DNA from: DASUAS01 sp963756895
GTDB lineage: Bacteria; Actinomycetota; Acidimicrobiia; IMCC26256; DASPTH01
DNA length: 64,000 bases
Assembly: GCA_963756895.1 (NCBI GenBank)
Contig: CAVWPI010000011.1
Span: 434,001-498,000 of the forward strand
Direction of reading: 5' to 3'
The notes under the pieces are model-generated. The model saw only the letters and a program-made list of their open reading frames with translations, made no database searches and was not told the DNA's origin. Both the position numbers and the translations under genes were made by a program. Below are positions 1 through 8,114 of the stretch, piece after piece. Each line of letters begins with the position of its first letter. Position 1 is the first letter of the stretch.

Positions 1-738
1 CGCGGCGTAGCCGCCGTCGACCACGATCGCGGCACCGGTGGTCCAACGGGATCCGTCGCCCGCGAGATACGAGTAGGCACCGAGCAGGTCCTCGGCGTCG
101 CCGAGCCCGAGCGGGTGCTTGGCGGCGATGGCGTGGATGGCCTCCTGCGGCAGGCCGTCGTGGATGCCGGAGAGGAAGGTGCCGGGGCACACGCAGTTCA
201 CGCGGATGCCGTCGCGCGCGTACTCGACCGCGGCGACCTTGGCGGTCTGGATCACGGCCGCCTTGGTCGCGCAGTACGGCGCGGCGTGCGACCACGCGGT
301 CATGCCCGCGACCGACGCGGTGAGGATGATCGAGCCCGAACGCTGTGGGCGCATGACCCCGACCGCGGCGGTGATGCCGTGCACCGCGCCGAGGACGTTG
401 ACGCGGAACGAGCGCTCCCAGTCGTCGGTGGTCAGGTTGTGGATGCGACCGTTGGGGGCGAGCACCCCGGCGTTGCTGATCAGCACGTCGAGCCGGCCGA
501 AGCGCTCGACCGCGCGGGCGACGACCCCCTCGACGTCGGCGAGCACGCTCACGTCGGCGCGCAGCGTCTCGACCTCGCCGCGCGGATCGGGCAGTGCGGC
601 GATGGTGTCGGCGAGCATGTCGTCGCTCAGGTCGCTGAGCACGACGTCGGTGTCGGGTTCACCCGCGAACCGTCGTGACAGCGCGGTCCCGAGCGTGCCG
701 CCCGCGCCGGTGATGGCGACCACCCGACGCTCGCTCAT
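1..738 (-). CDS. SDR-family oxidoreductase (3' end cut by window edge)
   Basis: Short-chain dehydrogenase/reductase, an NAD(P)-dependent alcohol or ketone oxidoreductase of the cytoplasm. The first 246 residues are in the window. They show the Rossmann glycine motif TGAGGTLG near residue 10, the NAG motif (ISNAGVLAP) about residue 90, the catalytic serine in LTASVAGM, and the YCATK active-site motif (Y-x3-K) with the following IRVNCVCPGT strand. The frame is unbroken and only the last few residues are missing. The ATG at 738 overlaps the TGA of the SDR upstream (4-base ATGA overlap), so the two are translationally coupled and probably act in one pathway. The substrate cannot be told from sequence. 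Confidence 0.85.
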   Translation of the reverse strand, partial: MSERRVVAITGAGGTLGTALSRRFAGEPDTDVVLSDLSDDMLADTIAALPDPRGEVETLRADVSVLADVEGVVARAVERFGRLDVLISNAGVLAPNGRIHNLTTDDWERSFRVNVLGAVHGITAAVGVMRPQRSGSIILTASVAGMTAWSHAAPYCATKAAVIQTAKVAAVEYARDGIRVNCVCPGTFLSGIHDGLPQEAIHAIAAKHPLGLGDAEDLLGAYSYLAGDGSRWTTGAAIVVDGGYAA

Positions 739-1515
739 ACCAGCAGGTACCCGCCGTCGACGGTGAACACGGTGCCGGTCACGAACGCCGAGGCATCCGA
801 CGCGAGGAACTCGTACGCGCCCACGAGGTCGGCGGGCGCGCCCCAGCGCTTCGAGCGCGGTGTGAGCGAGCACCCCCGCGCCCAGCTCGGGATCGTGCTT
901 CCACGGTTCGACGAGCGGGGAGTCGAACCACCCGGGCGCGACGACGTTGACCGTGATGCCGTCGGGCGCGAGGTCGAGCGCGAGTGCCTTGGCCAGCCCG
1001 ACCAGTCCCGCCTTCGAGGCGCTGTACGCGGCCAGGCCCTCGCGCGGGCGCTCGCCGAGGACGGAGCCGGTGAAGATGACGCGGCCGCCATCGCCCATCA
1101 CGCGTGCCGCGGCGCGGGCGCCGAGGAAGGCGCCGGTGAGGTTCACGTCGAGGATCTCGCGCCACACCGACGCCGACGTCTTGCGCGGCCCGGCCACGAC
1201 CGGGGAGATGCCCGCGTTGCAGATCCAGCCGTCGAGCCCACCCCACTCGGCGACGGCGGCGTCGGCGACGGCCTCGTTGACGTCCTCGTCGGTGACCGCC
1301 CCCGGGACGACGAGGGAGGGCCCGGGCAGCTCGTCGGCCAGCGCCTTGAGGTCGGCCTCGGTGCGGGCGACCAGCACCACGCGGGCGCCGCCGCGCGAGA
1401 AGGCGGTCGCGAGCACCCGGCCCAGGCCCCGGCTGGCCCCGGTGATCACCACCCGCTTCCCGGTGACGTCGCCGGCGCGGGCGTACGACTCGGGGAGGTC
1501 GACCTGGTTGGACAT
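735..1515 (-). CDS. SDR-family oxidoreductase (one frame break)
   Basis: Second short-chain dehydrogenase of a two-gene operon, about 259 residues. Visible motifs are TGASRGLG (cofactor binding, about residue 24), WICNAGISP, the catalytic Ser in FTGSVLGE, YSASK, and ITVNVVAPGWF. The C-terminal part (KRWGAPADLVGAYEF ... VDGGYLLV) is read in another frame from about 860-885, near a run of five C, so a single-base indel must be corrected. The ATG at 1515 lies 14 bases from a palindromic operator at 1530-1547 shared with the divergent E1 gene. Probably regulated together with that gene and the acyl-CoA dehydrogenase at 3534-4681. Confidence 0.8.
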
Positions 1516-1529
1516 CTCGCTCCCCTCGT

Positions 1530-1547
1530 TTGTACCGATCAGTACAA
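1530..1547. promoter_or_regulatory. Palindromic operator, TetR-like
   Basis: TTGTACCGATCAGTACAA is an 18-bp inverted repeat with 16 of 18 positions symmetric (TTGTAC-N6-GTACAA). It sits between divergent starts at 1515 and 1558. A related site, 14 of 18 identical when read on the other strand, occurs at 4695-4712. The size, symmetry and position overlapping where promoters should be fit a TetR-family repressor, but no such regulator is encoded in the window. Confidence 0.65.
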
Positions 1548-1557
1548 TACACGGCCC

Positions 1558-3523
1558 ATGTTCAGTCGCGCCGACCTGCTCGAGTTGCACCGCCGGATGC
1601 TCGTCATCCGCGGCTTCGAGCAGCGGGTCGCCGCGCTCTACCGCGACGGCGAGGTGCCCGGGTTCGTGCACCTGTCGATCGGGCAGGAGGCGTCGGCAGT
1701 GGGCGCGTGCTGGCCGCTCGCGCCCCACGACGTGATCACCTCGACCCACCGCGGTCACGGGCACTGCCTCGCCAAGGGTCTCGACGCGCCCGGGATGTTC
1801 GCCGAGCTCATGGCGCGCGACGACGGCACCAACCGCGGCCGGGGTGGCTCGATGCACATCGCCGACCCGACGCTGCGGGATCTTCGGGGCGAACGGAATC
1901 GTCGGCGCGGGCCTTCCCATCGCAGTGGGAGCCGCGACCGCAGCCGAGCTGCGCCACGACGGCACGATCGCGGTCGCGTTCTTCGGTGACGGTGCGGTCG
2001 CGCACGGGACGTTCCACGAAGCCGTGAACCTCGCCGCGGTGTGGCACCTGCCGGTGATCTTCTTCTGCGAGGACAACGGCTACGCGGAGTTCTCGCCCTC
2101 GTCGACGCAACACGCGGCGTCGCTCGCGCAGCGCGCCGCGGGGTACGGGATCGACCACGTCGCGGTCGACGGCAACGACGTCGTCGCCACTGCGGCGCTG
2201 ATGCAGACCGTGGTCGACGGCGTGCGTGACGGCCGGGGACCGCTGTTGGTCGAGGCCACCACCTACCGCTGGCACGGTCACTACGAGGGCGACCCCGAGC
2301 GCTACCGCACCGCCGAGGAACGGCAGGAGTGGGAGGCGCGCGACCCCCTCGTGATCAATGCGCGCAACCTGCGCGCCTCCGGCGTCACCGACGACGACCT
2401 CGCCGCGCTCGACGCGGAGGTCGCGCAGGAGCTCGACGCCGCGGTCGTCGCCGCCCGTCGTCTGCCCGGACCCGCGGTCGAGACGCTCGGCGACTTCGTG
2501 GTGCGCGCCCGGCCGGAGCGACCGGAGCCGCCCGCGCCACCGGAGGACGCGCCGGTCTTCCGCACCATGGACGCCATCCGCGCCGCGCTCGAGGCGGAGC
2601 TGGCGTCGGACGAGCGCGTCTTCGTCGCCGGCATCGACGTCGCGGCGGGCGGCAACGTGTTCGGCCTCACCCGCGGACTGCACGACGCGTTCGGTGCGCG
2701 GGTGCGCGACACGCCGATCTCGGAGAGCGCGATCGTCGGCCTCGGTGTGGGAGCGGCGATGGCGGGCATGCGGCCGGTCGTCGAGCTCATGTACCTCGAC
2801 TTCCTCGGCGTGTGCCTCGACCAGTTGCTGAACCAGGCGGCGAAGCTCCCGTTCATGACCGGCGGCGCCGCGCAGATGGCGTTGACCGTGCGCACCCAGT
2901 TCGGCGCCGGTCGCTCGTCGGGGAGCCAGCACTCGCAGAGCCTCGAGGCGCTGCTCGCGCACATCCCCGGCCTGACGGTGGTCATGCCGTCGACGCCGGC
3001 CGACACCTACGGCCTGCTGCGAGCCGCCATCCAGGACCCGAACCCCGTCGTGTTCATCGAGAACCGTCTGCTCTACGGCATGAAGGGACCGCAGCCGCGC
3101 CCCGACCACGTGGTCCCGATCGGCCGCGCCGCGGTGGTGCGGCCGGGATCCGACGTCACCGTCGTGTCGGTGTCGCGCATGGTGCACGACGCCGTGGCCG
3201 CGGCCGAGCTGCTCGCGACCGAGGGCATCTCGGTCGAGGTGATCGACCTGCGCACGGTGACCCCGCTCGACACCGAGACGATCCTCGAGTCGGTGGCGCG
3301 CACCAGCCGGTTGCTGATCGCGCACGAGGCGGTGGTGCCGTTCGGCATCGGGGCCGAGATCGCCGCCACCGTGGCGCGTGACGGCTTCTGGAACCTCGAC
3401 GCACCGATCGAGCGCGTCGGCGCGGCGCCGACGCCACCGCCCTACGCGCCCGAGCTCGAACGCGCGTGGTTGCCCGACCGCGACGTCATCGCCGACGCGA
3501 TCCGCCGCCTCGCCCGCGCGTGA
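1558..3523 (+). CDS. Fused E1 alpha/beta subunit, thiamine-dependent 2-oxoacid dehydrogenase (one frame break)
   Basis: Single-chain E1 of a pyruvate/acetoin/branched-chain 2-oxoacid dehydrogenase type, about 654 residues, decarboxylating a 2-oxo acid with thiamine diphosphate. The N-terminal alpha part carries THRGHGHCLAKG, GRGGSMHIAD and the TPP motif GDGA...EDNGYAEF (about residues 140-175). From about residue 330 the beta part follows (SESAIVGLGVGAAM, VELMYLDFLG, RTQFGAGRSSGSQHSQS, VIDLRTVTPLD, EAVVPFGIGAEI). ATG at 1558 fits the start of the alpha family. A frame change at about 1875 (an extra base in ctgcggg) breaks the stretch expected as DPTLGIFGANG. Normally alpha and beta are separate chains, though fusions exist. 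No E2 or E3 gene lies nearby, so partners must be elsewhere. Operator at 1530-1547 lies 10 bases upstream. Confidence 0.85.
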
Positions 3524-3533
3524 CGATGATCTG

Positions 3534-4681
3534 CTAGCAGCCGAGCGCGCGGCGATGACGAGGTGCTGGATCTCGTTGGTGCCCTCGCCGATCTCGAGGA
3601 CCTTCGAGTCGCAGTAGAACCGCGCCACGGGTGACTCGAGCATGTAGCCGAGGCCGCCGTGGATCTGCACCGCTTCCGATGCCGCCCACGTGGCCAGCCG
3701 GCTGGCCTTGAGCTTCGCCATCGCCGCCTCCTTGAGGAACGGCTCCCCACTGTCGCGGAGCGACGCGGCACGGTACGTGAGCCAGCGCGCCGCCTCGAGC
3801 TCGGTGGCGATGTCGGCGAGCTTGAACTGCGTGGCCTGGAACTTGGCGATCGGCTGCCCGAACTGCACGCGCTGGCCGGCGTAGTCCAGCGCCAGGTCGA
3901 GCACGGCCTGCGTGAGGCTGAGCGAGAGCGCGGCGATCGAGATGCGCCCCACCTCGAGCGTCTGCAGGAACTGGCTGAGCCCCATCGCGGGATCGCCGAC
4001 GAGGTGCTCGTCGGCCACCCACACGTCGTCGAACCACAGCTCGCGCGTGTCGAGGCCGCGCCACCCGATGCCCCGCATCTTCGGGCCGATCGTGAACCCC
4101 GGCGTGTCCTTCTCGACGACGAAGCTCGCGTACGTCTGCCGGCCGTCGTCGTCGGCCTCGGTGCGCGCCAACAGCGTCACCCCGAACGACATGTCGGTGC
4201 CCGCGTTCGAGATGAACGTCTTGCGGCCGTTCAGCAGCCAGCCGCCGTCGTGGCGCACGGCGCGGGTCTGGATGCCGCGCGCGTCGGAGCCGGCGTCGGG
4301 TTCGGTGAGCCCGAATGCGCCGAGCACCCGGCCCTCGGCCAGCGGACGCAGCCACCGTTCGCGTTGTGCGTCGTTGCCGAACAGCAGCAGCGGGAGCGAC
4401 CCGATCGTCACGTGGGCCTGCCACGCGGCCGCCACCGACTGGTCGGCCAGGCCGAGCTGCTCCATCGCGGCGACGAAGCCGACCGTCGTCATGCCGATGC
4501 CGCCCCACTGCTCGGGGACGAGCACGCCGAGCAGACCCAACGCCCCCATCTCGCGCAGGAGGTCGGTGGGGCAGACGGCGTCGTCCCACGCCTGTGGCGC
4601 GCGGGTCGCGATCTCCTTCTGCGCGAACTCTCGGCACAGACCGGCCAGGTCGCGTTCGGCCTCGGTGAGCGAGAAGTCCAT
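3534..4681 (-). CDS. Acyl-CoA dehydrogenase (one frame break at C-terminus)
   Basis: FAD-dependent acyl-CoA dehydrogenase, about 381 residues, the usual family length. It oxidises acyl-CoA to enoyl-CoA and passes electrons to ETF. Visible are FGLTEPDAGSDA (FAD/substrate loop), NGRKTFISNAG, the VQFGQPIAKFQ segment, QIHGGLGYM and the GEGTNEIQHLVIA end with the catalytic glutamate in EGTNE. The long open frame continues past the true end. Restoring one C at about 3550 gives the expected ending ARALGC and a stop at 3534. ATG at 4681 has a palindrome (4695-4712) 13 bases upstream, like the sites at the SDR/E1 genes. Converges with the E1 gene with 10 bases between stops. Chain-length preference is unknown. 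Confidence 0.88.
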
Positions 4682-4694
4682 CGCCGCGATGCTA

Positions 4695-4712
4695 TTGGAC
4701 CGGACGGTACAA
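4695..4712. promoter_or_regulatory. Second copy of the palindromic operator
   Basis: TTGGACCGGACGGTACAA; read on the minus strand it is TTGTACCGTCCGGTCCAA and matches the 1530-1547 site at 14 of 18 positions, including both outer half sites. It lies 13 bases before the acyl-CoA dehydrogenase start and after the stop of the beta-helix protein gene, so it most likely controls the dehydrogenase. Confidence 0.6.
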
Positions 4713-4732
4713 ACGACCGGTGCGAGATCGCG

Positions 4733-5746
4733 CTACGGGGCGCGCGTCGGCAGGTCGTCGAGCGCGAACGCCCATGCCGGGCGGTCCGGGCGACGCTCGA
4801 GTCGGCCGACCTCGACTGCGGGGAACCCGTCGATCTCGGTACCGGCGGCGAACGCCGAACGCTGCTTCACGACCGCGCCGGCGCGCACGACGCACCCTTC
4901 GCCGAGCACGCTGTGGTCGCACACGATCGCGCCGGGCTCCACGACCGAACCGGCACCGATCCGGCAGCCGTGGATCATCGCGCCGGGTCCGATGACGACG
5001 CCGTCGTCGAGGATCAGATCGTTGTCCGGGAGCAGGTGCATCACCGTGTTCTCCAGGATCTGCACGTCGGCACCGATGCGCACCGGACCGTGCGAGTCGC
5101 CGATGATCTTCACGCCCGCGCCGATGATCGTGCGCTCGCCCACGACGACGTCGCCGGTGAGCTCGGCCGACGGGAACAGCACCGCGCTCGGTGCCACGGT
5201 CGGAAAGACGCCGCGGTATTCGTAGAGCTGATCCATGGTGATGATCTCCTGGATGCCGTCGACGGTCGTGAAGGTGGGCGCGGGGAGCGACAGGTCGCCG
5301 TCGCGCAACGCGGTGAGCCGCGCCAGATCGTCGGCCGACGCCTGCCGGACGACGCGCGCCGGACGCCCCACCGCCACCGAGTCGTCGGGCAACGACATGC
5401 CCGACGGGACGAGCGTGCCCTCGCCGAGGAACACCCGGTCGCCCAGCACCGAGCCGGGCATCAGGATCGACGCGTTGCCGATCTCGCACAGGTCGCCGAG
5501 CGACGCGCCGATCACCAGACACCGGTGACCGAACACGGTGCGCCGGCCGATGACGACGGGCGACGTCTCGCTCCCGAGCACCGCGCAGTTCTCGAGCACG
5601 GCCGACCCCGCGCCGACGTGCACACCGTCGGCTTGCCGTGACCGCACGACCGACCCTTGCGCGAGCATCGAGCCGGGCCCGAACCGCGCGCTCCCGACGA
5701 CGACGGCCGACGACGCGATCACGGACGCGATCATGGACGCGATCAT
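4733..5746 (-). CDS. Double left-handed beta-helix (hexapeptide repeat) protein
   Basis: 337-residue protein made of two left-handed beta-helix domains built from hexapeptide repeats ([LIV]-G-x4 type): residues about 15-130 (VVIGRRTVFGHRCLVIG, IGNASILMPGSVLGDRVFLG) and about 195-310 (VVVGERTIIGAGVKIIG, VVIGPGAMIHGCRIGAG). They are joined by a helical linker near residues 135-180. This fold is used by gamma-class carbonic anhydrase-like proteins and acyl/acetyltransferases; I do not see a clear metal-histidine triad, so the reaction is unknown. The N-terminus starts with a repeated M-I-A-S unit encoded by a 12-bp tandem repeat, leaving ATG at 5746 or 5734 as possible starts. The start overlaps that of the divergent methyltransferase. 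Confidence 0.75.
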   Translation of the reverse strand: MIASMIASVIASSAVVVGSARFGPGSMLAQGSVVRSRQADGVHVGAGSAVLENCAVLGSETSPVVIGRRTVFGHRCLVIGASLGDLCEIGNASILMPGSVLGDRVFLGEGTLVPSGMSLPDDSVAVGRPARVVRQASADDLARLTALRDGDLSLPAPTFTTVDGIQEIITMDQLYEYRGVFPTVAPSAVLFPSAELTGDVVVGERTIIGAGVKIIGDSHGPVRIGADVQILENTVMHLLPDNDLILDDGVVIGPGAMIHGCRIGAGSVVEPGAIVCDHSVLGEGCVVRAGAVVKQRSAFAAGTEIDGFPAVEVGRLERRPDRPAWAFALDDLPTRAP

Positions 5747-5747
5747 G
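5712..5747. repeat. Three 12-bp tandem repeats holding both divergent start codons
   Basis: Units GACGCGATCACG, GACGCGATCATG, GACGCGATCATG run head to tail. The last unit ends in CATG, so ATG at 5745 (plus) and ATG at 5746 (minus) overlap; the middle unit gives a second ATG pair 12 bases away. Copy-number change by replication slippage would add or remove exactly four residues and one start codon in each gene. Confidence 0.8.
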
Positions 5748-6623
5748 GGCGAAGGCTACGACGGGTCCTCGGTGAGCGTCGCCGGCGTGTCGGCCGGCAG
5801 GCGTGAGCAGGAGACCGTCCCGTTCGACGTCGAGCACGCGTCGGTGTTCGACGTGTACGACGAGCTCCTCGTCCCGTTGTGCTTCCAGGCCTACGCCGAC
5901 GACCTGGTGACGCAGCTGGCCGACGTCGCCACCGGGTCGGTGCTGGAGGTCGCCACCGGCACGGGCGTCGCCACGCGCGCCCTGGCTGCCGCCCTGCCGC
6001 CCCCGGTCGCGATCACCGCGACCGATCTCATCCCCGGCATGGTCGAGCGGGCGCGCCGCGTGGGCACCGCCCGTCCGATCACGTGGGACACCGCCGACGC
6101 CGCCGCCTTGCCCTACGACGACGAGTCGTTCGACGTGGTGGTCTGCCAGTTCGGCGCCATGTTCTTCCCGTCGAAGTCGGCCGCGTTCGCCGAAGCGGCG
6201 CGAGTCCTGCGTCCCGGTGGCCGTCTGCGCGTCGCCACCTGGGACCGGACCGCGGCCAACGACTTCGGCGACGTCGTGGCGTCGTCGATGACGGAGCTGT
6301 TCCCCGACGATCCGCCGATGTTCCTCGAGCGGGCGCCGTACTCGTACCACGACCCCGACGCGATCGCTGCCGACCTGCTCGCGGGCGGCCTCACGTCGGT
6401 ACGGGTGGAGTCGGTGGCGCACCCGAGCCACGCGGCGACCCCGCAGATCGTCGCCCGCGCCTTCTGTGCAGGAACGCCGCTGCGCGATCAGCTCGAGGTT
6501 GCCGGATCCGGTCGGCTCGCGACCGCGATCGACGGCGCCGCGCGGGCGGTCGCGGCACGGTTCGGGACGACCGATCTCGTCGGCCGTTCGGCCGCGCTGG
6601 TGGCGACCGCGGCCAAGGGCTGA
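5745..6623 (+). CDS. Class I SAM-dependent methyltransferase
   Basis: Intact 292-residue methyltransferase of the UbiE/Methyltransf_11 type. SAM-binding motif I is VLEVATGTGVATRAL (about residue 66), the acidic loop is TATDLIPGMVERA, motif II/III covers DTADAAALPYDDESFDVVVC, and the post-motif is VLRPGGRLRVATWD. The C-terminal third is a cap probably choosing the small-molecule substrate. The start is placed at the ATG inside the 12-bp repeat; a GTG further in (about 5772) is possible, since conserved sequence begins around VPFDVEHASVFD. Divergent from the beta-helix protein with overlapping starts; followed 39 bases later by the Coq4-motif gene. Confidence 0.78.
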   Translation: MGEGYDGSSVSVAGVSAGRREQETVPFDVEHASVFDVYDELLVPLCFQAYADDLVTQLADVATGSVLEVATGTGVATRALAAALPPPVAITATDLIPGMVERARRVGTARPITWDTADAAALPYDDESFDVVVCQFGAMFFPSKSAAFAEAARVLRPGGRLRVATWDRTAANDFGDVVASSMTELFPDDPPMFLERAPYSYHDPDAIAADLLAGGLTSVRVESVAHPSHAATPQIVARAFCAGTPLRDQLEVAGSGRLATAIDGAARAVAARFGTTDLVGRSAALVATAAKG

Positions 6624-6662
6624 CGCCGTAGCATCGGCTCCCGGAGCGTCCGGGAGAGGTCC

Positions 6663-7757
6663 ATGAGCGGTCCCTTCACGTCCAGCATCGAGGCGCACGA
6701 CCTCGGGGAGGTCACGCTCGTCGCGCGCGGCATCGCGACCGCAGTTGCGCCCGACACCGGCCTCACCGATGTGCAGGCCGAGCTCCTCCAGGCCATCGCC
6801 GCCGCCCTCACCGGCCACGACGTCGACTACCGCACGCTCGAGCCGTTGTCGCCTGCGGACCTCGCCGACGTGCTCGCGCCGCGCGACGTCGCCTACTGCC
6901 AGCGCATCGTGCACCACATGGTGCTCGGCGAATTGGTGCTCCGGCCGATCCCGGTCGTGGTCGCGCACCGCGTGGCCCAGTACGCCGAGGCGCTCGGCGT
7001 GCAGGACAACTTCGTGCGCGTCGCCCGTCGCTACGCGCAGGGCGCCTACGGCCTCGCCTGGATGGACCTGGCGCGCAGTGGCTTCGTCGAACACGTGCAG
7101 AACGCCGACGGTGCGAGCGCCGCCGCCGTGCCGGCACCGTCGCCGATCGCGCCGGCCGATGTCGACCCGGACGTCGAGGCCAAGTGGCGTGCCTTCGCCG
7201 AGCTGCCCCACGACACGCTCGGGTACCAGGTGTGGGACATGTACGACAGCCGGGGCTTCGAGCTGCCGGGCTCGCCGGGCGGTCCGCCGATCGGTCTCGC
7301 GCAGCACGACTTCGTGCACGTGCTCGCCGACTACGGCACCAACCTGCGCGGTGAGGTGGAGGTGTTCGCGCTCATCGGCCGCGCCGATCCCGACCCCAAG
7401 GGGTTCGCGTGGCTCGCGACGCTGATCGGTCTCTTCGAGACCGGTTACATCACGAGCTCGGGGTTCTTCGACCGCGACGTCCGCGACCCGGTGATCCAGG
7501 CGCCCGGCATGCACGTCCGTGTGGCCGACGGTATCCGCCGCGGCAAGGTCATCTGGCAGCGTTGCGGCATGGACCTCTTCGACTTCGACTACCACGGGCA
7601 CGCGACGCTGCCGGTCGACGAGGTCCGCGAGATCGTCGGCGTGCCACCGAAGTCGGAGGCCGCGCTCGCGGCGGGCTCGGCCGCCCTCGACTCGTTCGAA
7701 GGCATGTCGGAGACACAGCGCCAGCACGTCGCGCAGCGCAGGGGAGGCGTCGGGTGA
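6663..7757 (+). CDS. Coq4-motif protein with TerB-like N-terminal region
   Basis: Intact 364-residue protein. Residues about 215-236 hold the exact metal-site signature of Coq4, HDxxH-x11-E (HDFVHVLADYGTNLRGE), followed by a helical ending. In ubiquinone-making organisms Coq4 acts on the benzoquinone ring during coenzyme Q synthesis. The N-terminal region (residues about 20-140, e.g. TDVQAELLQAIAAALTG, YAEALGVQDNFVRVARRYA) looks like an all-helical TerB-type domain. Start ATG 6663 has a good ribosome site (GGGAGAGG). Actinobacteria normally use menaquinone, so the role here is open: a lipid- or quinone-binding hydrolase/oxygenase is conceivable. The next gene overlaps it (GTGA), so the two probably work together. 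Confidence 0.65.
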   Translation: MSGPFTSSIEAHDLGEVTLVARGIATAVAPDTGLTDVQAELLQAIAAALTGHDVDYRTLEPLSPADLADVLAPRDVAYCQRIVHHMVLGELVLRPIPVVVAHRVAQYAEALGVQDNFVRVARRYAQGAYGLAWMDLARSGFVEHVQNADGASAAAVPAPSPIAPADVDPDVEAKWRAFAELPHDTLGYQVWDMYDSRGFELPGSPGGPPIGLAQHDFVHVLADYGTNLRGEVEVFALIGRADPDPKGFAWLATLIGLFETGYITSSGFFDRDVRDPVIQAPGMHVRVADGIRRGKVIWQRCGMDLFDFDYHGHATLPVDEVREIVGVPPKSEAALAAGSAALDSFEGMSETQRQHVAQRRGGVG

Positions 7758-8093
7758 ACCGGAACTTCACGCAGGCGATGTCGGTGCGCTGCTCCGATCC
7801 CGTGAAGATGGAGCAGGTCGTCGAGCTGCTGCGGCAGTGGGACCGCAACCAGGCGCAGGCCGACATCATGGGCTACATGGGCATCCGGATCCTCGCCGAT
7901 CGCGAGACGCCCCGACGAGTACCTCATCCTCGCCGACTTCGGGGTCGTCGACCCCGACGTGTCCGCCGCCGACGAAGCGGCGCGCAACAACGAGCGACCC
8001 GAGACGCAGGAGACCGCGCGGCGCATGCGCGAGCTGCTCGACGAGGAGCCGGTCTACCGCCACTACGACTGGATGTACCTCACCGACGGCTGA
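7754..8093 (+). CDS. Small conserved protein coupled to the Coq4-motif gene (one frame break)
   Basis: About 112 residues. It starts at GTG 7754, overlapping the previous stop. The N-terminal half reads NFTQAMSVRCSDPVKMEQVV ... MGYMGIRILADRE; after a frame change near 7910 (run of four C) it continues DEYLILADFGVVDPDVSAAD ... YRHYDWMYLTDG and stops at 8093. Size and the predicted beta-alpha pattern would suit a ferredoxin-like (dimeric alpha/beta barrel) fold, but I do not recognise a family. Translational coupling suggests a shared function with the Coq4-motif protein. Confidence 0.6.
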
Positions 8094-8114
8094 GCCGGTG
8101 CTGCGAGGTCCGAG

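Noticed and set aside
1808..3533. Long minus-strand open frame continuing beyond the acyl-CoA dehydrogenase end, giving a 957-residue reading
   Set aside because: The part before 3534 is the complement of the E1 gene, has arginine/histidine-rich unlike-protein composition and no motifs. The dehydrogenase ends at 3534 once one base is restored.
4692..7727. Minus-strand open frame of about 1,000 residues across the methyltransferase and Coq4 genes
   Set aside because: Antisense shadow in high-GC DNA: low-complexity, Arg/Gly/His-rich, overlaps two well supported plus-strand genes.
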